This document shows, piece by piece, positions 1 to 7,440 of a stretch of DNA of 24,686 bases; the stretch's first letter is position 1, and the number at the start of each line of letters is the position of its first letter. Below the pieces are notes generated by a model, which saw nothing but the letters and a program-made list of their open reading frames with translations, ran no database searches and was not told the DNA's origin. The DNA lies in contig CAUYUJ010007213.1 in NCBI GenBank assembly GCA_963575745.1, positions 210,706 through 235,391 of the forward strand, read 5' to 3'. The stretch is from Prorocentrum cordatum (taxonomy: Eukaryota > Sar > Dinophyceae > Prorocentrales > Prorocentraceae). The position numbers and the translations under genes are program-made.

Positions 1-2651
1 TGTGGGGACAATGCTGAAGGCATGAACTTGACCGCCCGCCCAGGCGGAAGCAAGAGAAAAGCGTTGTCCTCGAAAATGCCATGTGCCAGAGTCGTCAGGG
101 TTACGTACACCGCCACGGCATCAGATTTAACCAAGGCGGTGTAATGTCCACCGCAATCTTTTGTGGCCTCCACTGACAAAACAGCCTTCTTTAAAATCAT
201 CTTCTCAGGTGTCGCGAATGGAATGGTGTTCTGGGAGACCACGGTGCCCGAACCATCTATAACAACGGCCTGTAGAATCTCACCCACGCCATCCAAATTC
301 TGCACTGCCTCTGACTGGACCCATTTGGTGGTGCCAGGCCCAGCCGGCAGCACGACATTCACCTTGTAAAGCGTCGTGACAATGCCTGTCTGAAAATGCG
401 TGGAATTGAGAACAAGCGTGCCAGTGAACGGAAAGGGTGAATCGTTCTTCACGTAGCAGACGCCGTTCTGCCCACATGTCGCCATTACGTCCTGGAATAT
501 GGAACTTTTGTACCAATAGTGCAAAGGTTTCCATCGTCCACCGATGACCTGGCCATCGAACTTTGGGTTTCCGTACTCGATGGAACCCCAACCGCCAGTG
601 GGCCATATCTCGTTGTACTGCCAGACAATCACTCCGAACGAGTTGCTAGCACGGAGGCCCTCAATCTTGCCCTTGATGTGCAAAGCATGCCCCAGCATGC
701 ATTGGTACAGCTGCTTCTTGAAGGTAAACTCCCCTGACGAATTGAAATGCGACGCCCCAGACTTACCAAAGAAGACCTCGACAAAGTTATCGCAAGGATA
801 ATTGCGCTGCGCCATGACGTTTGCACCCTTGCACTGCACCGTGGGACCATCTTCGCACGTGTCGCTGGGCTGCCCTGCATGCAGTGACCAATGCTTCGGG
901 TCCAAAGTCGGAGACATGGACTCGAATGAGCTCATGACCGCCCCACCGAACTCGCTCGTGAAGAGGTTCTGCAGTGCGGGGCCCGTCTTCGTCTCCTGCA
1001 GCTTGAGTGGGATATCAGAGTCGAAGAGCTGAAGTACTCCACCGTGGTTGTTGACCGCGGGAAATCCAGTGCCATGTTGGTAAGGCCCGTGCACTTCGAT
1101 GAGCCCGCCGTAATCAGGGGTTGTCAGATTGTTCCCATTCGGGAACTGCGTGAGCTTGTGAACACCAGTGGTCCAACCCAAGGCCGGGCAGGACGGCCAT
1201 ACCACCCGCGACTTGTCTTCCTGTGCCACGACGGTCATGACAAACGTCGCGTAAATGCCAGTGTCAGTCCCCATTTTGACCTGGCACTCGTTGCAGCCGT
1301 CCCAAATTACGATTGAAGCGTGGTGAGACAGACGGCGGACCTGATGCCTCAGCTCTGAATCCTGCGTGGGGGTAGCCCTGGGATTTTGCCCAGCATACTG
1401 CATGTCGTGGTAGACCAACAGTCCCAACTCGTCGCAAGTATCATACCAGACGTCAGGCAGGAACATGCCTCCGCCCCAGACGCGCAGAGTGTTGAAATTT
1501 GCCGCCGCCGCACTCTTCACAAGCTCTGCGTGCGCGCCTGCATCCATCCAACCTTCAATCTCCTCCATGGGAATCATATTTGCTCCTCGAGAAAATATGA
1601 TTGCACCGTTCACGCGGAAGTACATGCCATGTGCGTCTGAGCCTTCCTCATCGACAGCCTTCTGCCTATACGCATCATCAGTGTCGTTACCCGTGACCAA
1701 GGCTACGAAACGGAAGCCGATTCTGCGCTCCGTGGAGACGATCTCTCCACTCACATCCGGCGTAAACGTGGCGCTGATGCGGTAGAGCGGCTGAGCACCC
1801 ATGCCGCTTGGCCACCAAAGTTTCACTTGAGACGCACTCGCCTCTAACTTGATGGCCACGCTGCTGCGACCGGATGGAAGCTCAATCCTCTGGCTCAGAG
1901 ACGCGCCCCATTCCGTTCCAATCGAAAGAGTTCCAGAGGTGCCTTGCTTCGACGCATAGAAATGCACGCGGGACCGAACCTCGAAACCGCTATGGTCACC
2001 GTCAACAAGCATGTTTACGGGATACCCACCTTTGAAGAAGACGTGCGGAACAAAGTGCTCAATTGCTGCTGCGCCGATGCTGACGATGTAAACGGACTTC
2101 CAGATTCCTTTCGTGAACGTCCTTGTGTCTTCTTGCTTTGTGTCCGAATATGGTGCCCAATCCCAACCGCCTGAGCAAGCCATCCAACGACCATCGCACA
2201 CGATTTTTTTGTCGAATGAGACCTCCAGAGAATTAGTCTCCTTCAAACTTTCCAATGGGAACGTGTACCGCAGAAATTGGTCCGTCATAGTGCCGAGTGT
2301 CAGTCCGTTCACCTTGACTTCTGCACCCATTTTCACTCCATCAAACACGAGCACAGCGTTCGGCATAGCCTCAAAGCTGGTGGAGTAAGTCCAGACGTTG
2401 TCATCCCATAGGCTACTGTTTAGCCAATTGAGCTCGTAAAGCGGATTGCCAATCATATCAGCAGCATGCAGGTCACTGACCAAATCCCCAGGAACAGTCG
2501 CAGGGATGCTGAGCCCTGGTGTCGAAGCGAGCCATCTGCCGTCGAGGTATCGAATTGCGTCGCCTGCGATGGGATTGTCCCGAAGACCAGACCCATGCAC
2601 TACATCAAGCGTGAATACGAATAAGCCTGCTCCAGTATAAGCCCGCCTCAT
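1..2651 (-). CDS. GH2 beta-mannosidase, 3' end cut by window edge
   Basis: Exo-acting beta-mannosidase of glycoside hydrolase family 2, which removes beta-1,4-linked mannose from oligosaccharide ends; animal relatives are lysosomal. The frame is open from a TAG at 2964-2966 to position 3, and the ATG at 2649-2651 gives 883 codons without an intron. Visible in order: N-terminal sugar-binding domain with GGWDWAPY near residue 163; LWWPSG near 278 in the Ig-like domain; NTLRVWGGG near 387; HASIVIWDGCNE, with Glu455 (codon 1287-1289) as predicted acid/base; SEFGG, with Glu567 (951-953) as predicted nucleophile; WQYNEIWPTGGWGSIEYG near 677; then the C-terminal beta domain. Length matches animal beta-mannosidases (about 880 aa), so little is missing. 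Start choice: it is the first ATG before the conserved N-terminus. An ATG at 2925-2927 is also in frame, but the sequence between is low-complexity. Residues 9-17 are hydrophobic and could be a weak signal peptide. Several N-x-S/T sites fit a secreted or lysosomal-type enzyme. Motifs are seen directly; the catalytic assignment comes from family knowledge. Confidence 0.93.
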   Translation of the reverse strand, partial: MRRAYTGAGLFVFTLDVVHGSGLRDNPIAGDAIRYLDGRWLASTPGLSIPATVPGDLVSDLHAADMIGNPLYELNWLNSSLWDDNVWTYSTSFEAMPNAVLVFDGVKMGAEVKVNGLTLGTMTDQFLRYTFPLESLKETNSLEVSFDKKIVCDGRWMACSGGWDWAPYSDTKQEDTRTFTKGIWKSVYIVSIGAAAIEHFVPHVFFKGGYPVNMLVDGDHSGFEVRSRVHFYASKQGTSGTLSIGTEWGASLSQRIELPSGRSSVAIKLEASASQVKLWWPSGMGAQPLYRISATFTPDVSGEIVSTERRIGFRFVALVTGNDTDDAYRQKAVDEEGSDAHGMYFRVNGAIIFSRGANMIPMEEIEGWMDAGAHAELVKSAAAANFNTLRVWGGGMFLPDVWYDTCDELGLLVYHDMQYAGQNPRATPTQDSELRHQVRRLSHHASIVIWDGCNECQVKMGTDTGIYATFVMTVVAQEDKSRVVWPSCPALGWTTGVHKLTQFPNGNNLTTPDYGGLIEVHGPYQHGTGFPAVNNHGGVLQLFDSDIPLKLQETKTGPALQNLFTSEFGGAVMSSFESMSPTLDPKHWSLHAGQPSDTCEDGPTVQCKGANVMAQRNYPCDNFVEVFFGKSGASHFNSSGEFTFKKQLYQCMLGHALHIKGKIEGLRASNSFGVIVWQYNEIWPTGGWGSIEYGNPKFDGQVIGGRWKPLHYWYKSSIFQDVMATCGQNGVCYVKNDSPFPFTGTLVLNSTHFQTGIVTTLYKVNVVLPAGPGTTKWVQSEAVQNLDGVGEILQAVVIDGSGTVVSQNTIPFATPEKMILKKAVLSVEATKDCGGHYTALVKSDAVAVYVTLTTLAHGIFEDNAFLLLPPGRAVKFMPSALSP

Positions 2652-2708
2652 ATCCTTGAACTGCGCAAGAGGGGCTGCTTCAAGGCTTGCTGCGGCGATT
2701 CTGCTGCT

Positions 2709-2730
2709 CTTGGACCGAAACGGCTGCGAA
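2709..2730 (-). other. possible relict dinoflagellate spliced leader upstream of the beta-mannosidase
   Basis: Read on the minus strand, these 22 bases match the dinoflagellate spliced-leader consensus at 16 of 22 positions, and all six mismatches are transitions. The core is GCAGCCGTTTCGGTCCAAG against GTAGCCATTTTGGCTCAAG. It lies 57 bases upstream of the beta-mannosidase ATG, which is the first ATG after it. In dinoflagellates, genomic spliced-leader relics mark genes re-inserted from trans-spliced mRNA, which would also explain the lack of introns. The match is degenerate and was found by eye, so chance cannot be excluded. Confidence 0.42.
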
Positions 2731-3063
2731 CGGAGGACGAGGAAGAGACATAGGCGGATGGGGGGGGAGAGGGACGGAATAGAGAATGGCAGAAGAGGAT
2801 GGGCGACAGGAGAGGGGAGAACCTCGTGCACGGTGGCCTGCTTGGGCCCTGCTCGGTGTGCAGAGTACGCGCGCAAGTCGCAGGCCACAGGCGGCCACCC
2901 CGGTCCTGCCGAAGAGGCCTGGTCCATATCCGAGCTGGCCCTGATCAACCAAACGCTCTGGCTCTAGGTTCGGGCCGCAGAGCAGGCACATTGATGAACG
3001 CCGTGGCCACTCGGGGCATCTTCCCGAGGGCTGTGCCGGTGATGGAACTATCAGTGGATGGGT

Positions 3064-3103
3064 GGCAGATGCTCTCGCAAATTCCATTGCGAGGGCATCT
3101 GCC
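3064..3103. repeat. 17-bp-arm hairpin
   Basis: The arms GGCAGATGCTCTCGCAA (3064-3080) and TTGCGAGGGCATCTGCC (3087-3103) are complementary except for one T/G pair, around the 6-base loop ATTCCA. No U-run follows in either direction, so a Pol III or bacterial-type terminator is not implied. Confidence 0.75.
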
Positions 3104-3737
3104 CTCAGCAGAACCAATTGGCGGAGACGAACTCCCAGGCGAAACAACTTCCTGTGGCAGTCGGCTTACGCTGGCAGGCCTCAGAGTGCCTTCGGGGGCG
3201 GCCCACGATGCCCAAGTCACTCGAGCACCTGGGATTCATTAGCAGTGCATGCGGAATGCGCACGTCCAGGAGCTGAGCCGAGGAAGCTGGCATCAGAGAA
3301 CCGAGAGCCAGTACTGTGAACGGTGATGTGCAGCAGGAAGCGAACAACGGCTCGGACAGACGGGAGGAGTACTCAGAAGGAAAGCAACCATAATGATAAG
3401 AAGCCCAGCATGGAAAGCCAGCGGCCATTTCGGCGGCGAGCAGCGAGCATGGACAACCACCACACCAAGAGCGCGGCCGCGACCACCACACCGTTCGCTG
3501 CGACAGCGGCACCCGCAACAGACGCCACGAAGAGCACGAAGGAGACAGAGCGAGCGACGCGAGCGGGCACGCAAGGGACCGACCAGTGGGCGGGGAGGCA
3601 GCCCGAAACGAGAAGCATCGCGGGCGGCGGCTTTCGGAGGCGCTGCCCACGGCCGCGGTGACGGCGCTGGCGGTGCCAGCGCCAGCTGTGGTGGTACCAG
3701 CGCCGGCGGCACTGGCGGCAGCTCGGCAGCGCCAAGA

Positions 3738-3946
3738 TGAGGCCCCTAGGGATGGAGCCCTAAGGTTATGTCGGGCGTGTCCCCCTACATAGGGATTTTC
3801 GACGAAAAAAACAAAATACCCCCAAAATGCCCCAAACAGGTTGAAAAATACTAAAAACATAATCCCCATATTATTTTTTGACTAATTTTGAATATTCCCC
3901 CTGTAGAGGGACAGGCCCGACTTAACCCCAAGGACGAGGGGCCTCA
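3738..3946. mobile_element. 209-bp MITE-like element with long terminal inverted repeats
   Basis: The left end starts TGAGGCCCCTAGGGATGG. The right end, read on the opposite strand, starts TGAGGCCCCTCGTCCTTGGG. After a small gap both continue with ...GTCGGGC.TGTCCC.CTACA..GGGA, giving terminal inverted repeats of about 50 bp (left 3738-3796, right 3896-3946) at roughly 75-80% identity. The core (3797-3895) is AT-rich with A and T runs, unlike the GC-rich flanks. No ORF and no clear target-site duplication are visible. The superfamily is unknown. Confidence 0.7.
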
Positions 3947-3959
3947 CACGCTATAGACT

Positions 3960-4107
3960 ACTGCAACCTCGACATGGCACCCCTGTCTATCCACGGGGCC
4001 CCAGCCCTCGGGGCCCCCTCCCTCGGGGAGCCCTGCCTACCTTCAGGGGCCCACCCCCCAGGGCCCCTTCTCTTAGGAATCCCTTCCTGCCTCCAGGGCC
4101 CCCCCGT
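3960..4107. repeat. degenerate GGGGCCCC-rich minisatellite
   Basis: Repeated variants of CAGGGGCCC / TCGGGGCCCCC occur roughly every 20-27 bases (for example near 3998, 4012, 4048, 4067 and 4096). They are too diverged for a fixed period. A similar GGGCCC-rich stretch lies at 21580-21790. Confidence 0.5.
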
Positions 4108-4890
4108 CTTATTGTTATTATTATTAATATTATTACTGTTGTTATTAGTTTTCTTCTTCTTCTGATTATTCTTATTATTACTACTACTACTATTACTATT
4201 ACTATTATTCTCGCCCCCCCTTTACTATTACTATTATTATTACTATTACTATTACTATTACGATTACGATTACTATTACGATTACGATTACGATTACGAT
4301 TACGATTACGATTACGATTACGATTACTATTACTATTACTATTACTAGTACTATTACTATTACTAGTACTATTACTAGTACTATTACCATTACCATTACT
4401 ATTACTATTACTATTACTATTCCTAATACTAGTACTATTACTACTACTAGTACTATTACTACTACCTATTACTATTACTATTACTATTACTATTACTATT
4501 ACTATTACTATTACTATTACTATTACTATTACTATTACTATTACTATTACTATTACTATTACTATTACTATTACTATTACTATTACTATTACTATTACTA
4601 TTACTATTACGATTACTATGACTATGACTATGACTATGACTATGACTATGACTATGACTATTACTATTACTATTACTATTACTATTACTATTATCATTAC
4701 TATTACTATTACTATTACGATTACGATTACGATTACTATTACGATTACTATTGCTATCACTATCACTATCACTATTACTATTATTACTACTATTCTTACT
4801 ATTACTATTACTAGTTCTAGGTTTACTACTATTGCTGTTAGTATTATTATAAATATTCTTATGCTTATTTTTTCTTCCTTTTATTATTCT
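4108..4890. repeat. hexanucleotide/trinucleotide array (TATTAC and variants)
   Basis: A 780-bp AT-rich block inside GC-rich DNA. It contains a pure (TATTAC)n run at 4467-4610 (24 copies), a block of ATTACG variants at about 4257-4325, a block of ATGACT variants at about 4616-4660, and ATT/ACT trinucleotide edges. Long open frames of alternating Ile-Val, Asn-Ser or Thr-Ile through it follow from the period of 6 and are not genes. Confidence 0.95.
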
Positions 4891-5105
4891 AGCCCCCCCC
4901 CCAGGGCCCCATTTTCGAACCGCCGCATGGCATGACGGTCGGTCGCGACGGTGCTGGCGGCAGCGGCGGCGGCGGCGCCCGCGGCGGCCGCAGGCGGCGC
5001 GGCCGCGCACCGGGCCGAGGTCGGCACGCTCCGCGAGGGGTCCGCGGGGGCTGGCCGCGGCTGCCCGGGGCGCCGCCTCGGGTGCGCCTGGGGGGGTCGA
5101 CGGTG
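4891..5105. other. GC-rich spacer, no gene seen
   Basis: Very GC-rich sequence (GCGGCG, GCCCGC) between the hexanucleotide array and the 5106-5510 repeat block. It is open in several frames on both strands, and none shows a recognisable motif. Confidence 0.4.
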
Positions 5106-5510
5106 CTCTCGGCGCTCTGGCTGGCTCCATGCCCAGACATCGGGCGTCTCGAAAAGATCGAGGCGGGAGTTGTTCATCGTGTTCGGCCTCTCGGAGCCCT
5201 CGCCGGGCCTCGGGGTCGTCAGAAAGCGACTCGGGGCGAAAAACCGGCCCTGGGGAAGTGGTCGGGAGGTCGGGGGCCCGTGTCTCGGACAAAATCGAGA
5301 CGTCGGGTGTCTGGGTTCCCGTCTCCCTGCCCCTGCCCCAGCTGGCCGGCTCCGGGAAAACAGGAAGCCCGAGTAATGGAAACGAGGAGTGGAGTCGATT
5401 GTTCTCTCGGCGCTCTGGCTGGCTCCATGCCCTGCCCCTTCCCCAAGCTGGCCGGCTCCGGAAAACATGACGCCCAAGTAGCTGAAACGATGAATGGAGC
5501 CTCCTGTGGG
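5106..5510. repeat. A-B-A-B tandem duplication, first copy interrupted by a TIR element
   Basis: Segment A (CTCTCGGCGCTCTGGCTGGC through CCATGCCC) occurs at 5106-5134 and again at 5404-5432. Segment B (CTGCCCC..CCCC.AGCTGGCCGGCTCCGG...) occurs at about 5327-5400 and 5432-5510. In the second unit A runs directly into B; in the first, about 190 bp (the 5132-5315 element plus a few bases) separates them. The second unit therefore acts as an insert-free paralogous site. Confidence 0.75.
5132..5315. mobile_element. 184-bp TIR element, copy 1
   Basis: The element starts CCCAGACATCGGGCGTCTCG. Its other end, read in reverse complement, starts CCCAGACACCCGACGTCTCG, giving 18 of 21 matching terminal positions. 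The subterminal region near the right end forms a small GTCTCG/CGAGAC hairpin; the left one is degraded here. It is about 95% identical to and the same length as 5739-5922. It encodes nothing and is MITE-like. Exact ends are uncertain: comparison with the insert-free unit suggests about 9 more bases (TTCCCGTCT) may belong on the right. Confidence 0.75.
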
Positions 5511-5738
5511 GACGGTGTCTCGCTTCCTCCTGGGGGCGGCGTCTCACTTCCGCCACCTTCCGCTGGCCTCCCGCCGCCCGTCGGGGAGACGATGTCGACC
5601 TCTCGCTTCCTCGAGGACGAGGCCCTGTCTGGACGGCGCCATCGGCCGCTCGGCGCCCGCGGGTGCCCTGCCCCGGTGGCCATGGGCCGCCGCTCGTCGG
5701 CACGCTGACGACGACGCGACAGAGACCGTCTGTGCGAT
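5511..5738. other. GC-rich spacer between the two TIR elements
   Basis: No recognisable gene. Around 5680-5715 it contains GGCCATGGGCCGCCGCTCGT followed by CGGCACGCTGACGACGACG, words that recur rearranged at 6030-6070. It is probably old repeat sequence. Confidence 0.35.
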
Positions 5739-5922
5739 CCCAGACATCGGGCGTCTCGAACAAAATCGAGACGGGAGTTTTTCATCGTCTTCGGCCTCTC
5801 GGAGCCCTCGCCGGGCCTCGGGGTCGTCAGAAAGCGACTCGGGGCGAAAAACCGGCCCTGGGGAAGTGGTCGGGAGGTCGAGGGCCCGTGTCTCGAAAAA
5901 ATCGAGACGTCGGGTGTCTGGG
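5739..5922. mobile_element. 184-bp TIR element, copy 2
   Basis: Second copy of the 5132-5315 element in the same orientation, differing at roughly eight positions including two compensating 1-base indels. Here both ends carry intact subterminal hairpins: GTCTCGA..TCGAGAC near the left end and again near the right end, each with an A-rich loop. The flanks differ from those of copy 1, which supports independent placement rather than one large duplication. Confidence 0.75.
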
Positions 5923-6031
5923 ATTGGCTGGCGGGAATCCCCGCTTCGATCGGGTCAATCTCCGTCGCCCTGTTCCATCTGAGTCGCTTGGCACTCGCAG
6001 GTAACATGCTCCAGGGGCCAAGCGCCGTCGA

Positions 6032-6093
6032 TCGTCGGCATGCTGCCGACGACGCGGCCATGGGCCGTCGGAACATCCGCGACGGCCCATGGC
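6032..6093. repeat. two adjacent perfect hairpins
   Basis: The first has 9-bp arms TCGTCGGCA/TGCCGACGA (6032-6040, 6044-6052) with a 3-base loop. The second has 14-bp arms GCCATGGGCCGTCG/CGACGGCCCATGGC (6057-6070, 6080-6093) with a 9-base loop. They sit side by side and may be the remains of a foldback element. Confidence 0.75.
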
Positions 6094-6182
6094 TATCACG
6101 CCCCATACCAGCGATGGATGGGCGATTGCACAACGTCGACCTTCAGGGGTCTGGACCCCTTTTCCCGTGACCCCTTTTCCGT

Positions 6183-6225
6183 CGCCCCGAGCCGTCTTTT
6201 GACGACCGCCGGAGGCCGAGAATGG
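6183..6225 (-). repeat. diverged partial third copy of the 184-bp TIR element
   Basis: The plus strand here reads TCGCCCCGAGCCGTCTTTTG followed by ACGACCG.CGGAGGCCGAGA. This resembles the reverse complement of the middle of the 184-bp elements (TCGCCCCGAGTCGCTTTCTG, ACGACC.CGAGGCC). Only about 40 bp is recognisable, and the ends are not. Confidence 0.4.
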
Positions 6226-6264
6226 CGAACAAAGACCCACGTCGTGACTTCTTTCGGGCGTTGG

Positions 6265-6389
6265 CAGAACTGCGTTTAGTGGAACCTGGTTTAGTGATTT
6301 GTACCGGGGGCGCCCCCCCCGTCCCATTTCCACTAGCCGGAACTGCCGTCACCCGAAAAACACGAGTTACGGCAAACCTGGTTTAGTGA
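6265..6389. repeat. foldback sequence plus 15-bp direct repeat
   Basis: GCAGAACTGCGTTTAGTGGA (from 6265) faces an imperfect inverse ending about 6348 (reverse complement GCAGTTCCGGCTAGTGGAAA). The 12-bp palindrome GGGGGCGCCCCC (6306-6317) lies near the centre. The word AACCTGGTTTAGTGA occurs at 6283-6297 and again at 6375-6389. No coding sequence is seen. Confidence 0.5.
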
Positions 6390-6453
6390 ATCTGGCCAAT
6401 TGACGGGCCCCAGGGCCCTACCACTAACCGGGTCCCCTTATCCGGGGTCCTGG

Positions 6454-6678
6454 CTATACCCGATTCTTGGGGGCCTGGGACCTCACATCGCCCCCCGAGG
6501 AGAGCCCGCGGGGGGGCGGGGCGGCGATGGCGCCGGTGGCGCCGCCCGAGCACTCCGGCAGCGGCCCCAGCAGCTTCGCCGCCAGGCCGCCGGCGCCCGC
6601 GGGGTCTCCGGCGGCGGCGGGAGCGGGCGCACCGAAGAGCCGCAGGCACTTCTTCGGGGGGGGGGGGGGGCGGGGCGC
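6454..6678 (-). CDS. exon-like GC3-rich fragment, unknown product
   Basis: Minus-strand frame bounded upstream by TGA (6679-6681) and downstream by TAG (6454-6456). Between about 6505 and 6654 nearly every codon ends in G or C. It reads from KKCLRLFGAPAPAAAG to LAAKLLGPLPECSGG and then becomes Pro/Gly-rich. Strong GC3 with varied amino acids is what a dinoflagellate-type exon would show, but there is no family match that I recognise and no start codon. It could be a terminal exon, a gene relic or chance in GC-rich DNA. Confidence 0.2.
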   Translation of the reverse strand, partial: APRPPPPPKKCLRLFGAPAPAAAGDPAGAGGLAAKLLGPLPECSGGATGAIAAPPPRGLSSGGDVRSQAPKNRV

Positions 6679-6679
6679 T

Positions 6680-6750
6680 CAGTCGCCGTGGTCGTCGTCG
6701 TCGTGGTCGTCGTGGTCGTCGTCGTCGTCGTGGTCGTCGTGGTCGTCGTG

Positions 6751-6809
<59 letters not shown>

Positions 6810-6810
6810 T
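6680..6810. repeat. (GTC)n microsatellite
   Basis: GTC/GTG triplets throughout, with a pure (GTC)n run at 6751-6809 (about 20 copies). A 15-base G run (6656-6670) lies just before it. Confidence 0.95.
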
Positions 6811-6987
6811 CGTCGCCACCGCCGCTGTCCTGGTCGGAGACCCGCGGGCGCGAGTTACATGCAGGGCGCAGGCCCTTGTTGCCGCCCGCGCCGTCGTGTC
6901 GCGTCGTCGTCCAGGAGCAGCAGGCCCGTCTTCGGGAGGGGGAGGAGACCGCCGTCGTCGTCCTCCTCGTCATCGCCGCCGTCGTCG

Positions 6988-7108
6988 CCGATGAGGAGGA
7001 GGAGGAGGAGGAGGAGGAGGAGGAGGAGGAGGAGGGAGGAGGGAGGGGGAAGAGGAGGGGGAGGGGAGGGGGAGGAGGGAGGAGGAGGAGGAGGAGGAGG
7101 AGGAAGGT
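6988..7108. repeat. (GAG)n purine tract
   Basis: A pure GAG run at about 6993-7035, followed by GGA/GGGA variants to about 7108. All purines are on the plus strand. Confidence 0.95.
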
Positions 7109-7242
7109 GAGGAGGCACGTCCTTCGGCGGGATGGGGCGCACTTCCCCCCTCATCCGTCCTTCTCGCTCCGCATCCTCCATCTCCGTCTTCCTCTGTTTT
7201 CCTCCGCAGCCGCATGCGCAGCAATGCGGCGAAGTCGACCAC

Positions 7243-7440
7243 GCGCTCCTCTTCTCCCTCCCTCCTCCTCCCTCCTTCTCCTCCCTCCCTCTCCACCTTC
7301 CCCCCTCCTCACTCCCTCCTCCTCCATCCTCCTCCCTCCTCCTCCTCCACTTCCTCCTCTCCTCCTCCTCCTCCTCCTCCTCCTCCTCCTCCTCCTCCTC
7401 CTCCTCCTCCTCCTCCTCCTCCTCCTCCCCCACCTTTCCT
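7243..7440. repeat. (CTC)n pyrimidine tract
   Basis: An imperfect CTC/CCTCC tract with a pure (TCC)n run at 7360-7428 (23 copies). It is the opposite strand orientation to the GAG tract at 6993, about 140 bp away, so the two can pair as a large imperfect inverted repeat. Confidence 0.95.

Larger units (their letters stand above)
2652..3737. other. gene-poor 5' flank of the beta-mannosidase, with one hairpin
   Basis: I recognise no gene here. The open frames overlap in several phases and match nothing known. Positions 3470-3740 are GC-rich, with Ala/Thr-like codons on the plus strand, but no convincing exon limits are visible. The only clear structure is the hairpin at 3064-3103. Confidence 0.5.

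Noticed and set aside
280-606. Minus-strand open frame of 108 codons inside the left-edge gene
   Set aside because: It lies in a different phase from the beta-mannosidase, whose motifs are continuous through this region; it is a shadow frame.
2-2640. Several plus-strand open frames of 60-110 codons
   Set aside because: All are antisense to the beta-mannosidase coding sequence and show no motif.
4467-4610. TATTAC array as a telomere
   Set aside because: It is internal, has no G-rich strand, and does not resemble known telomere units such as TTTAGGG.
4462-5763. 433-codon minus-strand open frame
   Set aside because: Half of it is Ser-Asn repeats from the hexanucleotide array and the rest runs through repeat units and a TIR element; this is not a gene.
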